In this document: one piece after another, positions 45,718-58,243 of the stretch
How positions within the stretch are numbered: the first letter of the stretch is position 1
Layout of the letters: each line of letters begins with the position of its first letter
Source: Lepeophtheirus salmonis
Taxonomy: Eukaryota; Arthropoda; Copepoda; Siphonostomatoida; Caligidae
Assembly (NCBI RefSeq): GCF_016086655.4
Contig: NC_052138.2
Location: 17,360,001-17,424,000 of the forward strand
DNA: 64,000 bases
Reading direction: 5' to 3'
Notes under the pieces: generated by a model
What the model was told of the DNA's origin: nothing
Databases searched by the model: none
The model's input: the letters and a program-made list of their open reading frames with translations, nothing else
Program-made: the position numbers and the translations under genes

Positions 45718-46051
45718 TTGACAAGACTCTTGGATTGACAGACAAGCATTTGCTTAATACTAGGCAAGAGCAGCGATTTCCACTTTGTTATGATGGAGGA
45801 TGTGTCAGAAGAAGAGTTAGTTGGCTGTGGTGCAACAAACCACTGAGAGGATTCGGGAGGTAGTCTAAGGTCGAGTTTTTGGAGAGAACGGAGAAAACTG
45901 TAAAGCTCAGTACAATTGGAGCAATCTGAAATTAAAATAGAACGATGGCCTTTGTCTATTCATAAACCTTCTTTATTGTCCAAAGAGATAAAAACAGGCT
46001 GCAATACGTTGTTACCTAAACCAATCGAATTCTCGAAGTTATTTATCTAAG
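45716..46051 (-). CDS. unidentified coding-like block with one internal stop
   Basis: One minus-strand frame reads INNFENSIGLGNNVLQPVFI then SLDNKEGL, a TGA, and a further 79 codons. These begin IDKGHRSILISDCSNCTELY and run through SFLRSLQKLDLRLPPESSQW and FVAPQPTNSSSDTSSIITKW to a TAG at 45716-45718. There is no ATG near the start, so ATG-based calling misses it. Composition (W, C, S, L, P, balanced charge) is unlike chance AT-rich ORFs. Inside, TCTATTTTAATTTCAG is an excellent splice-acceptor sequence (AG just before ATTGCTCC), so the part after the stop could be an exon. No domain is recognised; LINE or retrovirus-like protein is possible. Confidence 0.35.
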
Positions 46052-49000
46052 ATTGTGAATTCATACTTCCAATGTATCAAGCCAAGTTATGAGAACCATA
46101 ACAAGTGACTTATAGGTTCTTTCAACGAATATTTATGTGTATTTTTCTAGTATGATAAAATGCCATTTGAATATATAACTACGTTTGTAATAAGTAATAA
46201 TGGTCTTCAATCAGTATAAAAGAATCTTGCTATTTTTTCCACTTAGACCCTTTTCCTTTTTATTTATCCTGCAATTTTCCAAAAATTCAAATATATTGGT
46301 TGATGATTACGCTTCGTATTGAAGACTTTGACAATGTGCTTCAGAGTTCTTAAAAACTGGATTGATCCGTGTAGCTATTACTACACAAAATTAACTGCTG
46401 TATCAAATCCATTATCGTCGATTCTAGGGATGTTGTTTTTAAACGTTGCATACTTTACAAATGCAGCAATATTTATCACTCTTAGGTCTCTTGTAGATAA
46501 TTGTAACATACATATAGGTATGCCTCTTTGCAGCCACGATTTTCTCAACTACCGTATAATCATACTCAATAAATAATCACACAACCTTTATTTTAGACAC
46601 CCATTGATTTTTCTTATTTCAAATTTTTTCCTGTCCATTTAATATTCTCTTACTCCTCAATACAAAGTTGCTTTAATTATTCCATAGACGATAGATATTT
46701 TTTCAGTGTATAATAGAACTAATTGTTACAAAATCAATAAATTTAGACTTATCGCAAAAATTTTTATCAGATAGCTTGTTAAAAATTGACTTCGGATTAA
46801 TTTGATGGAATTAGAGCTAACTATTAGATTGAAGATCATCAAGGGATATTTCAGTATTTTCCTTTTGCAAATATAAAGTTGATACTAAGATATAAAAATA
46901 CAATAAGATATATACATATTAAAATATTCTATTAAATAAATATATATTAATATCATGATTTTACTTGCAAAAATATACACCAATATTTTTCTATGCAAAT
47001 ATAAGTCCCAATTAAATTAAAAAATATGAATATATTACCAGATATTTATTCCTTCGGAATAGTAGCCTTCAATAATTCTTGAAGGTTCGAATTTTAAGGA
47101 AACTTATGTAGAGAATAGTTAGTTGAAACGTTGAATGAACATAAAACCAATTGTTCACACAGTTAAGTAATTATGAAAAAATTTCCCAAATCACCATTTC
47201 CGAAATAATATTACAATTTCCATCGAGGTCCTTCGTATCCGTATCACTTAATCACAAATGTCACATTTTATTAAGCTTGAACAGTAACTTACCATTTAAT
47301 ATATTTCTACTAACTATCTGACATTATTATAAATTATAAATCTGATAAAGCCAAATAAATTTTGGAGAGTATGACTGAGGAAGATATTGCTAACATTACA
47401 TAAAGAGATTCTTAAGGCTTGAGAAACTTATATAAGGATTTTGCACTAAGAGTAGAGACCAGTATTCTAGTAAAGTTCATCTTTTCCTAGTCCTCGTGCA
47501 TTCGATTCCAAATGCTTCTGAGTCAGACAAGAATCTATGAACTTGAAAACATTCGAATCAGGACTCGAGTATTAAAGCTATACTATAGACTGAGAGTCTA
47601 AGACGCAAAAATACGGACATCAGCTTTCCTATTCCCATGTAACTGATGTAGACGAGAGCAATTCCTATTCCAAATTATCCAAATATTGAATGATCCTATG
47701 ACATATAACTTCATAGTAGATATTGCCAGCAATGACACATAATTTCATGAGTTGATCTAGCTTATTCATAACCATGATGCTTACCACGAGTTTATTCAAG
47801 GAAATGAATGTAAACAAAGTTTGTTTACGCTATCTCAAAGAAAGGTTACGTGGTAAGTGAGCATCCAGGTGTTGAGAAATCCATGATTAAGCACATTGAA
47901 GGTCAATACCCTTACTTTGGAACACACAATCTTATTGCAACCTCCTGACGCAAACATAATTCTGGCTTTGGTGTACTTTGAACTAACATTTTCTAGGCTT
48001 CTAAGGTTCAAAAATACAAAATATCTCATAATATTTAACAAAAGGGAGCCAGTAAGTCTATAGTTTTCAATTTTCGCTCACTAGAATGTCGACTATTTTC
48101 ACATAGCAATTTATAAGCTTTAAATCAGAGTATTATATATAGTTGGATATTAATAGATATGTATAAAAAAAGTTTCATTGCATTAAAAAGAATACTTTTT
48201 TTAATCATCAAGACTTAGAAAGTAAAAATACATAATATATATATCAAACAAATGCAATTAAAATGTTTTTAATCTTGTATTTACTTACTCAGATAAGTTT
48301 TGTGGAACTAATGATAATAATTAATCTTCTTTTGAATGTATAGGAGGAAGTTATCTTATTTATTTAATGAAAAAAAGACATGAACCCTTGTTTAGATCCA
48401 CTACATACATGTGTACATATATATGGTTTTTCAAATTATAGTCTCATTCCAACCATAAAATTTACCCTCCCTTATGAAGAAAAATCCGCCCATGACTTTT
48501 ACATATTTGGCTCAACAAAGTTAATTGAACACTGCTATACTTGTTACATGATCTCCTAATGAATTTTGTTTTCATTGGTTAATGGAATACATAAATACAT
48601 ACTTACATTTGTATATGGAAACGAAAACTTGATTAAGTTATCATATGCTACATTTTTGAAATAGACTTAAGCTTGTAATAATCAGTTGAGGTCAATAGAT
48701 GAGATATTATATATACACAATATCTCCTTGCATTCATTTTTAATGGATAAGTACACTTTAATGAAATATTATCAAAAAGTTTTATGACATTGTTGTATGT
48801 GGGTTGAAAAATATCAAAAACCATATCAAAATGTATTTTTTTTCTAGCAATAACTCATAAACTGATGAAATTTATGTGGACTACATGTATATTTTTATTT
48901 GTAAACTACCTAATTTTTGCAATTTTAGGAAATACTGTTGTTTCAATTTCAATTAGTTATATATATTGACTATTTTTTTTTTTAAATATGATGAAATAAA

Positions 49001-49410
49001 TGTTTATAATTAATATAATTGTGAATTTATATAATAAACTATAATCATTTACTTCTATTTCAAATCAAAATATTTCCAATATCGAAAAAAAAATCGCTTC
49101 CACATTAACATATATTATAGAAAACATTCAGGGCTAGAAAATATACCCAATTTGACAGAGATAAAATGGGGTCCAGGAAGTCATATTTAAGGTCTTAAAA
49201 TGAGCTAGTATACAAATAGATTCTAAATAAAACTATTTATTAGGTACTTTTATTTTTCAAAGGTACATTGTTTACGACATTAAACTTCAGGAGATATAAC
49301 TATTAACTTGAAATTTGATGTACACAAGAATTACACAAGAAATCTGGGGAACCAATCATTTCATTGTAGAAATAAATAAATTTGGAGTTTGCTTGGAAAA
49401 TATAAATGTA
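46052..49410. other. AT-rich stretch, no recognised gene
   Basis: ORF 46319-46576 (plus) is hydrophobic and unassigned; the minus strand across it also has coding-like pieces (NIAAFVKYATFKNNIPRIDD) that might extend the 45716-46051 remnant. A GAGTC/GACTC-rich tract lies at 47470-47640. A forkhead-type palindrome lies at 47810-47828. The rest is featureless. Confidence 0.4.
47810..47828. promoter_or_regulatory. palindromic GTAAACAAA...TTTGTTTAC site
   Basis: GTAAACAAAGTTTGTTTAC has 9-bp arms with a single central base. Each arm contains TAAACAA, the forkhead (FOX) core. In AT-rich DNA this may be chance; no promoter context is visible. Confidence 0.2.
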
Positions 49411-50173
49411 CTAGCAAAGGGTTAGCCGGCAGTTACTCCGGCCAAGAGGGAGCTGGAAATCATATTCACAATGGTTAATATAATTTCTTCTTAATGTTTA
49501 GACACTTTCGGTGCAGGTAAGCATTATAAAATACTAGCAAAGGATTACCTGGCGTTGCTCGGGTAAAGGAGGGAGAGGGAAATCACATTGAAAATGGTCA
49601 AATTAATTGAGAAAAATTCAGAAAATACTAATAACTATTATATGAATGTTTCGTTGTTGTAGAAAAATATCCTTATAATTCTCTTGGATTCTTCACACTA
49701 TATCAATCCAGTTACATAAGGTAACCTACAAAGTAAGTCTCATCATAGCAACTCCCTCTCCCCCACCCCCAAAAAAAAAACCACTCTTATTGTTGATGCC
49801 TCTTCTAACCTTAGTAGTATTATTATGAATATTGAAAAAAATATTGTGTCGTAAGCATCAAATAACATACCAATATATATGCATTTAAAAAAATGTCTTG
49901 ATAAGAAGTCCATTTTTATTTATTTCAAAAAAATTCCAAATCGAAATTCGCGAAGAAAATTGGAAAAAATTAGTTTATAGCATTTATTGGAATTGTAAGA
50001 AAAACACAAATCTACCAACATTTTTTCTGTACATGCAAAAACAAAAAGCATATGAAGAATAATGTTGTCGAAAAAATTAAACCCGATAACTGGTTTATTT
50101 TTGCAAATATTGCAAAAATTATGTAATAAAAGGTTCCAGAAATTGAAAATACTCCGTTGTAATATTGCGTCGG

Positions 50174-50220
<47 letters not shown>

Positions 50221-50810
50221 CAAAAAGCATTTTCTTGTAGCCTTTCTTCTTAAAATTTACTTAAATTTGACATTTGATGAAAAAATGGAAAAAAAAGATA
50301 GAAAAAATGAAAAATTATTCAGAAAATGACAGATATTTCAGTTAAACATCAATTTTTATATCACAAATTTATATGCAAACCAGTCTAAAGACAAATTTCT
50401 ACACACTTTATTCCATTTACTAAACCCATATTCCATTGGAAGTTCATTTTTTTGCACTTGAAATAAATGAAATTGCAATTTTCATCGATTTCTTTTTTTG
50501 CCCATTACTTTTTTGAATTTGATTAAATTTAGAATAAATAGTTATTCGTAAGTTGTATTCGAAACGCCAATCACTTATTGATAAATAAATCAACCGCCTA
50601 TCTAGTCTCCTTGAGTTGCAAAAAACGGTTTTTGGGTTTTGGGTATAGCGTAAGCCCCCTTATATGACCTCCCCAAAAATTGACACTCCTGTTTTAGCCT
50701 GTCCAAGCTCAAAAGACGGACCCATACAAAATTTCAGCCTTCTAGGTTCAATGGTTTGAGAACATATAAAGGACATCTACACACACACATACAATCTCTT
50801 TTTTATATAA
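49411..50810 (+). mobile_element. retroelement-like repeat with a tandemly doubled start
   Basis: Two direct copies of a start module lie at 49411-49533 and 49534-49655, both beginning CTAGCAAAGG(G/A)TTA(G/C)C(C/T)GGC and continuing GTTACTCCGG / GTTGCTCGGG, GAGGGAG and GGAAATCA. At the far end (50640-50810) is TAGCGTAAGCC, CAAAATTTCAGCCTTCTAGG, TTGAGAACATATAAAGGACA and CACACACACATAC. That block resembles the conserved flank of several LINE/Penelope-like repeats in invertebrates. No RT was found between them, and the 45-bp T-run (50176-50220) lies inside. Family assignment is tentative. Confidence 0.5.
50176..50220. repeat. poly(T) tract, 45 bp
   Basis: Uninterrupted T45, the longest homopolymer in the window. 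It may be a poly(A) tail of a minus-strand retrotransposed insertion. The ORFs across it (poly-K, poly-F) are artefacts. Confidence 0.8.
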
Positions 50811-52447
50811 ATTTGATTAAATTCTGAGTTGTTGAAGCAAATACCATTCGAAATTTTGACTTGGAATGGCCGCCATATTAAATCACCATCTGGTGATTTA
50901 ACATAAAAATATTATTTAACAAAAATCAAGAAAAGAAAAATTGTTAGATTAATTTTTATCTTCATACATATATAATATTTCATAGACATATTTTAGTAAA
51001 TTATATGCCTTGTATTCAAATTTATGGTATGCGTTAAAATAACTATCAACTTTAACTATAGTTTAGAACCTTCATTGTAAAACTTGTCTCCGAAAAGGAA
51101 ACATTAAAATAAAAAATATCAAATCCTAATTATTTCATAGTGATGTTGAATTTTTGCCAGTAATTTGCAGGGCCTCCAAAGATTAATGAGAATGGCTTAT
51201 TGATTTAAATTAACGATAATTATTTGTCAAAGAATAAAAATGTAAGCAGGACTAAATTTTGTGAAAAATCCTTCATGCTTGCTTTTTGTTGATAAATTAC
51301 ATATAGATTGATTAGAGATTAAAGTAACTCTGAAGGAGGTGGAAACGAGCCTTAACTCCCATTGTTTATTAATTCAATATTGTATAAAAGCATAATCAAT
51401 AAATAAATTCATAGAATTTATTTGATTAAGCTATACACAAGATTTATAATTACCATCATTAACACACTATTCGTAATTTAAAACCTATTCATCTCTTCTT
51501 CTTTTTTCTTTTTTCTAGGAGGAAAATATACTTACCGCCAGTAGTATATATGAATTGTACCGTGCGTTTAAAAAACGCAGGAAATATACCTACGCGCGAA
51601 AATTGGCTATTGTTTGAAAATACTAACCCCTAAAAGCCCAAATCATACTTAATTTAAAAGAACTGAGGTTTTTCTTTCAAATGATGTCATAAAAGTTAAA
51701 ATATAAATATTCTGGTTGTTCCTTGAGATTAGGCTGAACTTGATTTAGTATTATTCCCAAATTCCCAGTGACATGCTGTGACCATATATTAAGATTCATC
51801 CGCCTTTAACTTTAGTAGAAAAATCTGTCAGGGTCTACTTTTTGAAATAGGCCCCTTCTTTCTATAATATGTTTAAAACACAATTTATGAAAAGATTGCG
51901 TTGAATATAACTGTGGAGCTCTTGATTGATAAAAAAAAGTTATAAGAAGGTATTCATAGGACGTGATTCACGTTGAAATCAGAGTTTCATAAGCTATGTT
52001 ACCCGCAAAATAGAAATTAAACGTGAACGTGTTGTAGCCGTCCAGATAAGTCAATGGCCACAAAGTCAAGAATATCTTAAGGACCAACCAGAAGTGTTAT
52101 TCCAATTAATATAGTATCACTGGAAAGTTCTATTTATGTTTTTTTAAAGGAAATGATAAATTGGCCTTGTATGTCTTAGAAATGACCAATTTTCTTGGGT
52201 AAATAAATTTTGCACGTTTGTTGTAACACAGTGTACGAGTATATGTTACTAATAAACTTTTAATAAATGCCTAGTAAGATAATACTTTTATAAATGATAT
52301 TTGTAAAATTACTTACACAAAGTTGATTTTACACACGGTCCATGTAACTTCTCCATGAAAACATACATGAATTCAGTCTCTTTTCATAGCCCTATTGATA
52401 CTTTAAATAATTACTATCATTTCATCCCTCTCTTGAATCGGTGAAAT
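50811..52447. other. AT-rich stretch, nothing recognised
   Basis: No supported coding segment. The sequence CGTGCGTTTAAAAAACGC near 51562 is a short hairpin. Confidence 0.45.
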
Positions 52448-52512
52448 GAATTCTCATTTTTTTAATCACATACATATATATATATATATGTATGTGATTA
52501 AAAAATGAATTC
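52448..52512. repeat. 65-bp near-perfect palindrome centred on (AT)n
   Basis: GAATTC-TC-ATTTTTTTAATCACATACAT, then (AT)n, then ATGTATGTGATTAAAAAATGAATTC. The arms are about 24 bp, with a TC insertion and one T-length difference. It can extrude as a cruciform or form a long RNA hairpin. Confidence 0.85.
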
Positions 52513-54537
52513 CTGGAGGGTTAATAATAACTCAACACTTTATCATTTCTTGACACATCAAATGATATATGAATCTATGTTGAGATAAAAAACACATGAT
52601 GTAACTTTTATAATATAAAATATATTATACTTTCTATTATATTTCTCATGACGAATAATATATTGAATTAATATAATCGTTCAAAAGACGTTTTTTCTAT
52701 AATACATTAAATTAATAAAATTTTACCTAAACGTAAAAAATTAGATTTAAGGCCTAATATTAGATTAAGTGTCAATATTCACTAACGTGATAATATACTG
52801 CATATTTATATATATTAGCAATTGATTGATCTGGTTCATTTTTGATAGTGACGGAAGGAGGAGGTCAATAACTTTAATTTTCATGACAACATATAATTTT
52901 TTCCCTCTTATATGATAATTGATAATACTATACAACAGTATTTTCACCCACCTACTAAAACTTGCATTTATTCTTGTTATTTAAGTCTTAGAACACCAAA
53001 ATTAAAATTTTCAATCGCATTGGTTTTAACCTTTATTGCATTTTTATAAAACTCATATTTTTAGAGTATAATTTATAGAAAATTAAAAGTTAAATGGAGA
53101 AAATCAATCAAAATCGAACATTTTTTTATAGTAAATCTTTTGAAGTTGTAATATAAGGTTTCTTCTTTAGTTTGGTCTATAATATAAAACAATTCAAAAA
53201 ATATTGCAGAAAATATTAACTTCCAAAAAAAATCTTTCATTTTACTGGATTTTTGTATGATTAGACACATTTTGTAGGAAGCTTATTCAAGATAAAGTAT
53301 TAAATAATTATCTTTTGAATGCTAGAATGTTTTTAATCAGTTGTTATTACCTTTTATTTTCATCTAGATAGTTATTTCATTTTCTACTCTTATCTAAAGC
53401 TATAGAGATACAAAAACCATGCGATTAAATTTTACCCGCTTCTTATTGTCATTGAATGTACCATAAACGACGCAACTTTCATGAATTTCCTATTTTAAAG
53501 AATGAACAAGTTGAATTCTACTAAAGGTGGGGGAAAAAAATGCATACGTTACAAGGGAAAATGATAAAATAACATCATTTGTATTGGTTCAATACTCAAA
53601 GGAAAGAGGCATCAAACATATCAATGGGAGAAAAACACCTTGTAATTTTGGCAAGTTTAAACTTGTTGTGTCATTCTTAGGAATTATATTTTTGTAGAGA
53701 AAAAAAATAGTTTTATTCTATTTAGGCTCTACAGAAGCCCTATTTTTAAGTCATTTTATGATCAAGGGTGTTTGAATGAGCGATCATAATGGTTTTGTTT
53801 CATTTGTATTTCAACCCTCTGTTCTCATCTTTCTTTGGAGTATCTTAAGAATTGGTATCTCAAAAGCGACATCTTTCGGTGGCAAGGGGGGGGGTGAGTT
53901 TTCATATAGACTAGGAAATATCTTCAAGATAGCAGGTGTGCTTCCAGATCATATAAAATACAAATTAAGGATCAGTTTTGTCTATAATCTTAATGAGTAG
54001 TTCGAAACTCATCTGATAAAAAAATATTCATTTTGAAAATATGATTTAGCCATTAATTATTTAGTAAATGTTTAATCCATATTCAGAATTGGAACATATG
54101 TTAGGCTTTTGTCAAATCAATTGATATCTTATCGTTTAAGGAAACAGTATTCTAGTCTCCATTACACATTTTTATTTTTCAAGTATTTTTTCTTACGATT
54201 TTTTGAACTTCTATTTTATAACTAAATGACATACACACACAAAATGAAATCATAATTATTCCAATAAAAATAAATGCATTTTATTTGTGAAGGTCAGTCC
54301 TATTAAATAAATATAACTATAAATGCATTGAGACATAATTATGATTAATTGAAAAAATGTAAGCAAATATATAGACCCATCACCTTTTGATATCATTTAA
54401 ACAGTACTTACATAGACTCGAAAGTAATTTTCAAATTAACCTTTGCCTGGGATTGAATAATATCAGGATGAGAGGAATTAGTTGACACAAAATTCACTTT
54501 TTGGCAAATACTTACTTAGCATGTCGAAGCAAAGTTG
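52513..54537. other. AT-rich stretch, no recognised gene
   Basis: ORF 53776-54000 (plus, 74 aa, starting MSDHNGFVSFVFQPSV) is not recognised. Minus ORFs 52765-52947 and 53073-53270 look like chance. Confidence 0.4.
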
Positions 54538-55400
54538 TCCCTTTATCAGTCTAGTGGTTTTAGCGGTTCAACCGGTTCCAGTTCTTGGACCGATAGAACT
54601 GGATCCCACAAAGTCAACCGAAAACGGGACAGAGACCTTAATATATTGCTTATCGGTCTAGGTTCTTGTGCTTTTGTTCCTACATAGAATATATACAGAA
54701 ATTACAATATATATTATAAAAAATAAATTAGCTTAAATCAATAAGTCAATTTTCTGAGTTTCTCTTTTCTTTTTTGTGCAATTGCAGGGGTTTTCAATGA
54801 TTTTTTTACGTCGCCAGGATAATACAGTTGTATCTGAGTTCCAAATAGCTAAGGACTTGTTATGGTTTTAGGACCCAGACAGTGTAAATAAAAGAGGTAA
54901 GGGGTGGGGTAGATTATGGATCCATGTCCGCTACTAAGCTCGACGGGCACCTATAATATTTCTTTATCCAGGGTTTCCCAAACTTTCCTATGCCAAGATC
55001 CCCTACACTAATATATTTTTAGCTGAGGCTCCCTTTATACGAAACATGTTTTCTATGTTTTTGTAGACTGTTAGCAATCCTCAATGCTTCATCTGGCTGC
55101 ATCCCCCCTCCCTCCACTCTGGCCTCCCCTCACAGCCCCCACATTGAAAACCATTGTCCTAAGCAAACTTAGTTTTCAGGGCCCCTGCTGGAACTTTGGG
55201 GCATAACACACTCTGCATGTAAGGTAGCTGCTCCTCTATTTGTATCTAATATCATTTCTTGGGACCGAATTTTCTTTCTACACCTCTTGTTTTAAGTGCC
55301 TGTTACCAAACTGAGCCTAAAAAAAAAAAGAACCGAGATCGGAGACCGGAACCTAGACCGATAAAGATAAACCTGAACCGGGAACAACATTGTGTAGAAG
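54538..55400. mobile_element. region bounded by inverted GAACC(TA)GACCGATAA blocks
   Basis: 54538-54680 (GTTCAACCGGTTCC, CTTATCGGTCTAGGTTC) and 55325-55392 (GGAACCTAGACCGATAA, CCTGAACCGGGAAC) share an inverted 17-bp block and the same GAACCG-rich vocabulary. This suggests arms of one element, but the copies do not align over their full length. Between them lie a CAGGGGTTTTCAATG hAT-like end at about 54786 and a complete short MITE (54969-55156). Confidence 0.4.
54969..55156. mobile_element. 188-bp hAT-like MITE
   Basis: It begins CAGGGTTTCCCAAACTTTCC. In reverse complement its other end begins CAATGGTTTTCAATG. Interior text (GATCCCCTACACTAATATAT, GGCCTCCCCTCACAGCCCCC) is the pyrimidine-rich composition usual for this hAT MITE type. 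Flanking octamers TCTTTATC (54961-54968) and TCCTAAGC (55157-55164) share five of eight bases, weak support for a target duplication. Confidence 0.6.
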
Positions 55401-56996
55401 TGATATTGAGACGTGAATCCTTTGTTGCAAAGCTCAAAACAATGTAGAATTTTTGAAACCAATGTCAATGACCATTATCGATGGCACTTAAGCTCAAACA
55501 TCAATTTTAATCATTTCAATTTATTTTTTTTAACATTGGGGTAAGTTAAGTTGCCTCAGCTCCTAGGCAATAGAGTCTTTAACGATTATTATTGTTAACT
55601 GATAATATGCATTAATAAATTAAGGTTTGTCTGTCGGTGGAGGACTCATTTTTAACAGAAGCTTTTGGCTACAGCTCAACGAGTCAGATTTAAAAAGCAA
55701 AGTAAAAAGGAGTACACATCTTCAAAATAAAAAATAACACCATGCAACCAAATTTAAGTTTTGGAACGCCCACCTGATAAAATCCACATTTCATATTGTT
55801 TTTTAAGTCGTGGAATACAATTGTGACAATTAAAACTTATAACTGCAAGTCCCTATTTTTTTTTAATCACCTTTTTAGAGTATAGTTAATATTCAGAGAC
55901 ATATTTAGACGTTGAATAAGTATATATATTAAAATAAAAGCTCATTACAATTGATAAAAACATTCCAGAGTTCGAAAAGTACATTTTTGTAAGTTTACAA
56001 AAAATGTTTAATCATACAAAAATAAAATAAAATAAAAATTTTTGGAAATTCGATTTTCATTGATCTTTTCAGTTTAACTTTTAATTTTCTTTTGGAATAT
56101 TTAATAAATAAGCACTAAAAAAGTTTGCATGAAAAGTTCGAAAAATTAATATTTATAAGTATGATATATGACTTCAGTTTTGTAATAAATATCACATTGT
56201 ATTTAAAACAAACATAAATTGGGGTAAACCTGCCTTTAAATTATTAATTATTTCTTACAATTTGTTAAAAAATCGACTTAATTGTATTTAATTTCGGAAC
56301 ATTTTTCGTCATGCAACCTTACATTGATTTTTTTTTTTAATTTTCTATAACAAAATTAATCCAAAAAATCTATCAAAATAGAACTTTATTTAGGCAAAAC
56401 TTTTTAAGTTGTATTGAAATGTTTAACTTTTGGTTTAAACAATAATAAAATTCAGGGGCTGGGAAACTTTTTAGCTTGAGGGCGGCACTTACATATAATA
56501 GTATTATACAAAAAATATATTTCAACTGTACCGGCAAAACATATTTTTTTATTACTCAATATCATAACAGGGAGTACTTTAAAGTGATCCCTCTATTGTC
56601 CATAAATATTTTTTCAATTTTTTTGTCCCTAGTTGCAGAAATCATCTTGTTCATCGAAATTAAAAGTGAATTTATGGAGGTTGCGTAGTTAGTTACTAAG
56701 AAATATTAATGAGGCCTGGAATGGACGACAAATTTTTGCTTAGTCAATATCGATCATGTTGTCTTCGTTTCAGCACTGAATTTATCACTTTACTTCTCCT
56801 TACTCCTAAAAAAGAAGTTTTTAAATAATTTTGAAAAAGAAAAGTGATCGTTTTTCATACCTATTTTTAAAGCACTCAAAAGTAGAATATGAGTATGTTA
56901 AATGCTTTATTTCATATTTGTTTCTGTTTTTTTATAAATAGTATATTAAAGAACAATGTTAGTTGTGACACGTTATTTTAAATCTTTTTGCATCTT
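55401..56996. other. AT-rich stretch, nothing recognised
   Basis: ORF 56476-56688 (plus) is hydrophobic with no recognised domain. Confidence 0.45.
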
Positions 56997-57257
56997 AAAT
57001 GCAAGCATTAATGATGTAAATTTAAATATAAGCACCATCAAATAAGTTAAATGAAAAGGATTTAAAAAAAGGATCTAAATATAACATTTAAAAAATAACT
57101 TTTTTATCAAGTAATTTTATCAAAATAAATATTGAACATCTTGTTTGTAACAATTTTGCAAAAAGTTTATTTAGTATGTTATCTGCATTAAAGTACCTAT
57201 TTGTTTTGTCTGATAAAAGTATATTTAAACAAAGATTGTCGAGAAATCTTTTGTTGT
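56997..57257 (+). repeat. 261-bp repeat, left arm of a near-identical inverted pair
   Basis: The reverse complement of 60021-60281 matches this segment over all 261 bases with two differences in my reading (GATGTAAA/GATGCAAA and AAGTTAAAT/AAGTAAAAT) and no indels. Both copies start AAATGCAAGCATTAATGATG and end CGAGAAATCTTTTGTTGT. Everything else repeated in this window is far more diverged, so this duplication is recent. It is non-coding and the class is unknown. Confidence 0.92.
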
Positions 57258-57360
57258 AATGAAAGAGTTAAAAAATTAGTTAGGAAAAATTTATATTAAC
57301 AGAAATGAAGGATGAAATTAATGATAAATCTTTTATTTTATTTTTAGTTGTTTTTATTAA

Positions 57361-57497
57361 TTTTCATGAGTTGACTCTAGTACAATTTAAAACAGCTGAC
57401 CTTATGTACTATGAACTTAAAAAGGGTATTAAATAAGATTTTTATTTTGATATTAATTTATATAAATAAAGAAATTCAGTTCGATGAATATTGTATA
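57361..57497 (+). repeat. interspersed repeat family B, copy 3, 5' part
   Basis: TTTTCATGAGTTGACTCTAG, AAAACAGCTGACCTTATGTA and CTATGAACTTAAAAAGG match 17373-17440. The continuation of the same family appears at 59105-59165, beyond two inserted elements. Confidence 0.65.
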
Positions 57498-58232
57498 ATG
57501 ATGGGACGATTAATCAGAATTGGAGAATCGGGTGTTTTTTCTAAAATCAGGATCCGCATCGTGAAAATAATGTTTAATTTGCGATTCCGATTCTTATTTA
57601 TTACTGGTATTTAACAATCTTATTTTATTTTCAAAAATTTAATTTTTCTAATTTTTTTCCTCAAGATTTAATTTTTTCAATACCTTTATTTCTCAAGATT
57701 TCCAAAAAATCTTATTCAAATTTTTTTCCTCAAGATTTACATTTTTATCAGTAATTTTTGTATTTTTTTTGAAATATTTTCTCCAAGTTTTTTAATTGTT
57801 TTTCTAAAAAAATTATTTTTTTGAACAAAATTTTACATTTTTTTCCAAAAAATTAAATTTTTGCTTTATTTTTATTTTTTCCAAAAAAATAATTTTTTGA
57901 CAATAAGCATGTGTTTTTGAAATTAGTTTCATAAAAATTTAATTTTTGTGAATAGTTGTAGACTATTGAAAAAAATTAAAAAATAAATTTTTTTTCAAAA
58001 ATTTTAATATTTAAAATATAATTTTTAGAATTTTTTGATTTATTTTCAAAAAATCCAAAAAGCCCCCCCACACACACAACAAACATATATATATAATCTT
58101 GTTTACGCCCCTGATAGCAAAATTATATTTTTTAACTATTATTCAAAATATTAAAGAATCGGAATTGGGAATTTTACTAGAATCGCGATTGGCATCGGGA
58201 TTTTTTTATTATTTTGGAATCGTTCCATCAAT
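57498..58232. mobile_element. TIR element, family C (735 bp, non-autonomous)
   Basis: It begins TGATGGGACGATTAATCAGA. The other end in reverse complement begins TGATGGAACGATTCC. Sub-terminal text GAATTGGAGAATCGGG faces CCCGATGCCAATCGCG in reverse complement. The interior is low-complexity T/A with CAAGATTT repeats and a short CACACACA run. No transposase. Flanks are AT-rich, and the duplication could not be fixed (ATAAT on both sides, offset). Confidence 0.7.
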
Positions 58233-58243
58233 AATATTTTATA

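Noticed and set aside
50012..50253. ORFs with poly-Lys or poly-Phe
   Set aside because: They are translations of the T45 homopolymer in either direction.
53776..54000. 74-codon ORF with G-rich stretch as an exon ending at GGGGGTGAGTT
   Set aside because: The donor-like GTGAGT is attractive, but there is no acceptor-side or homology support.
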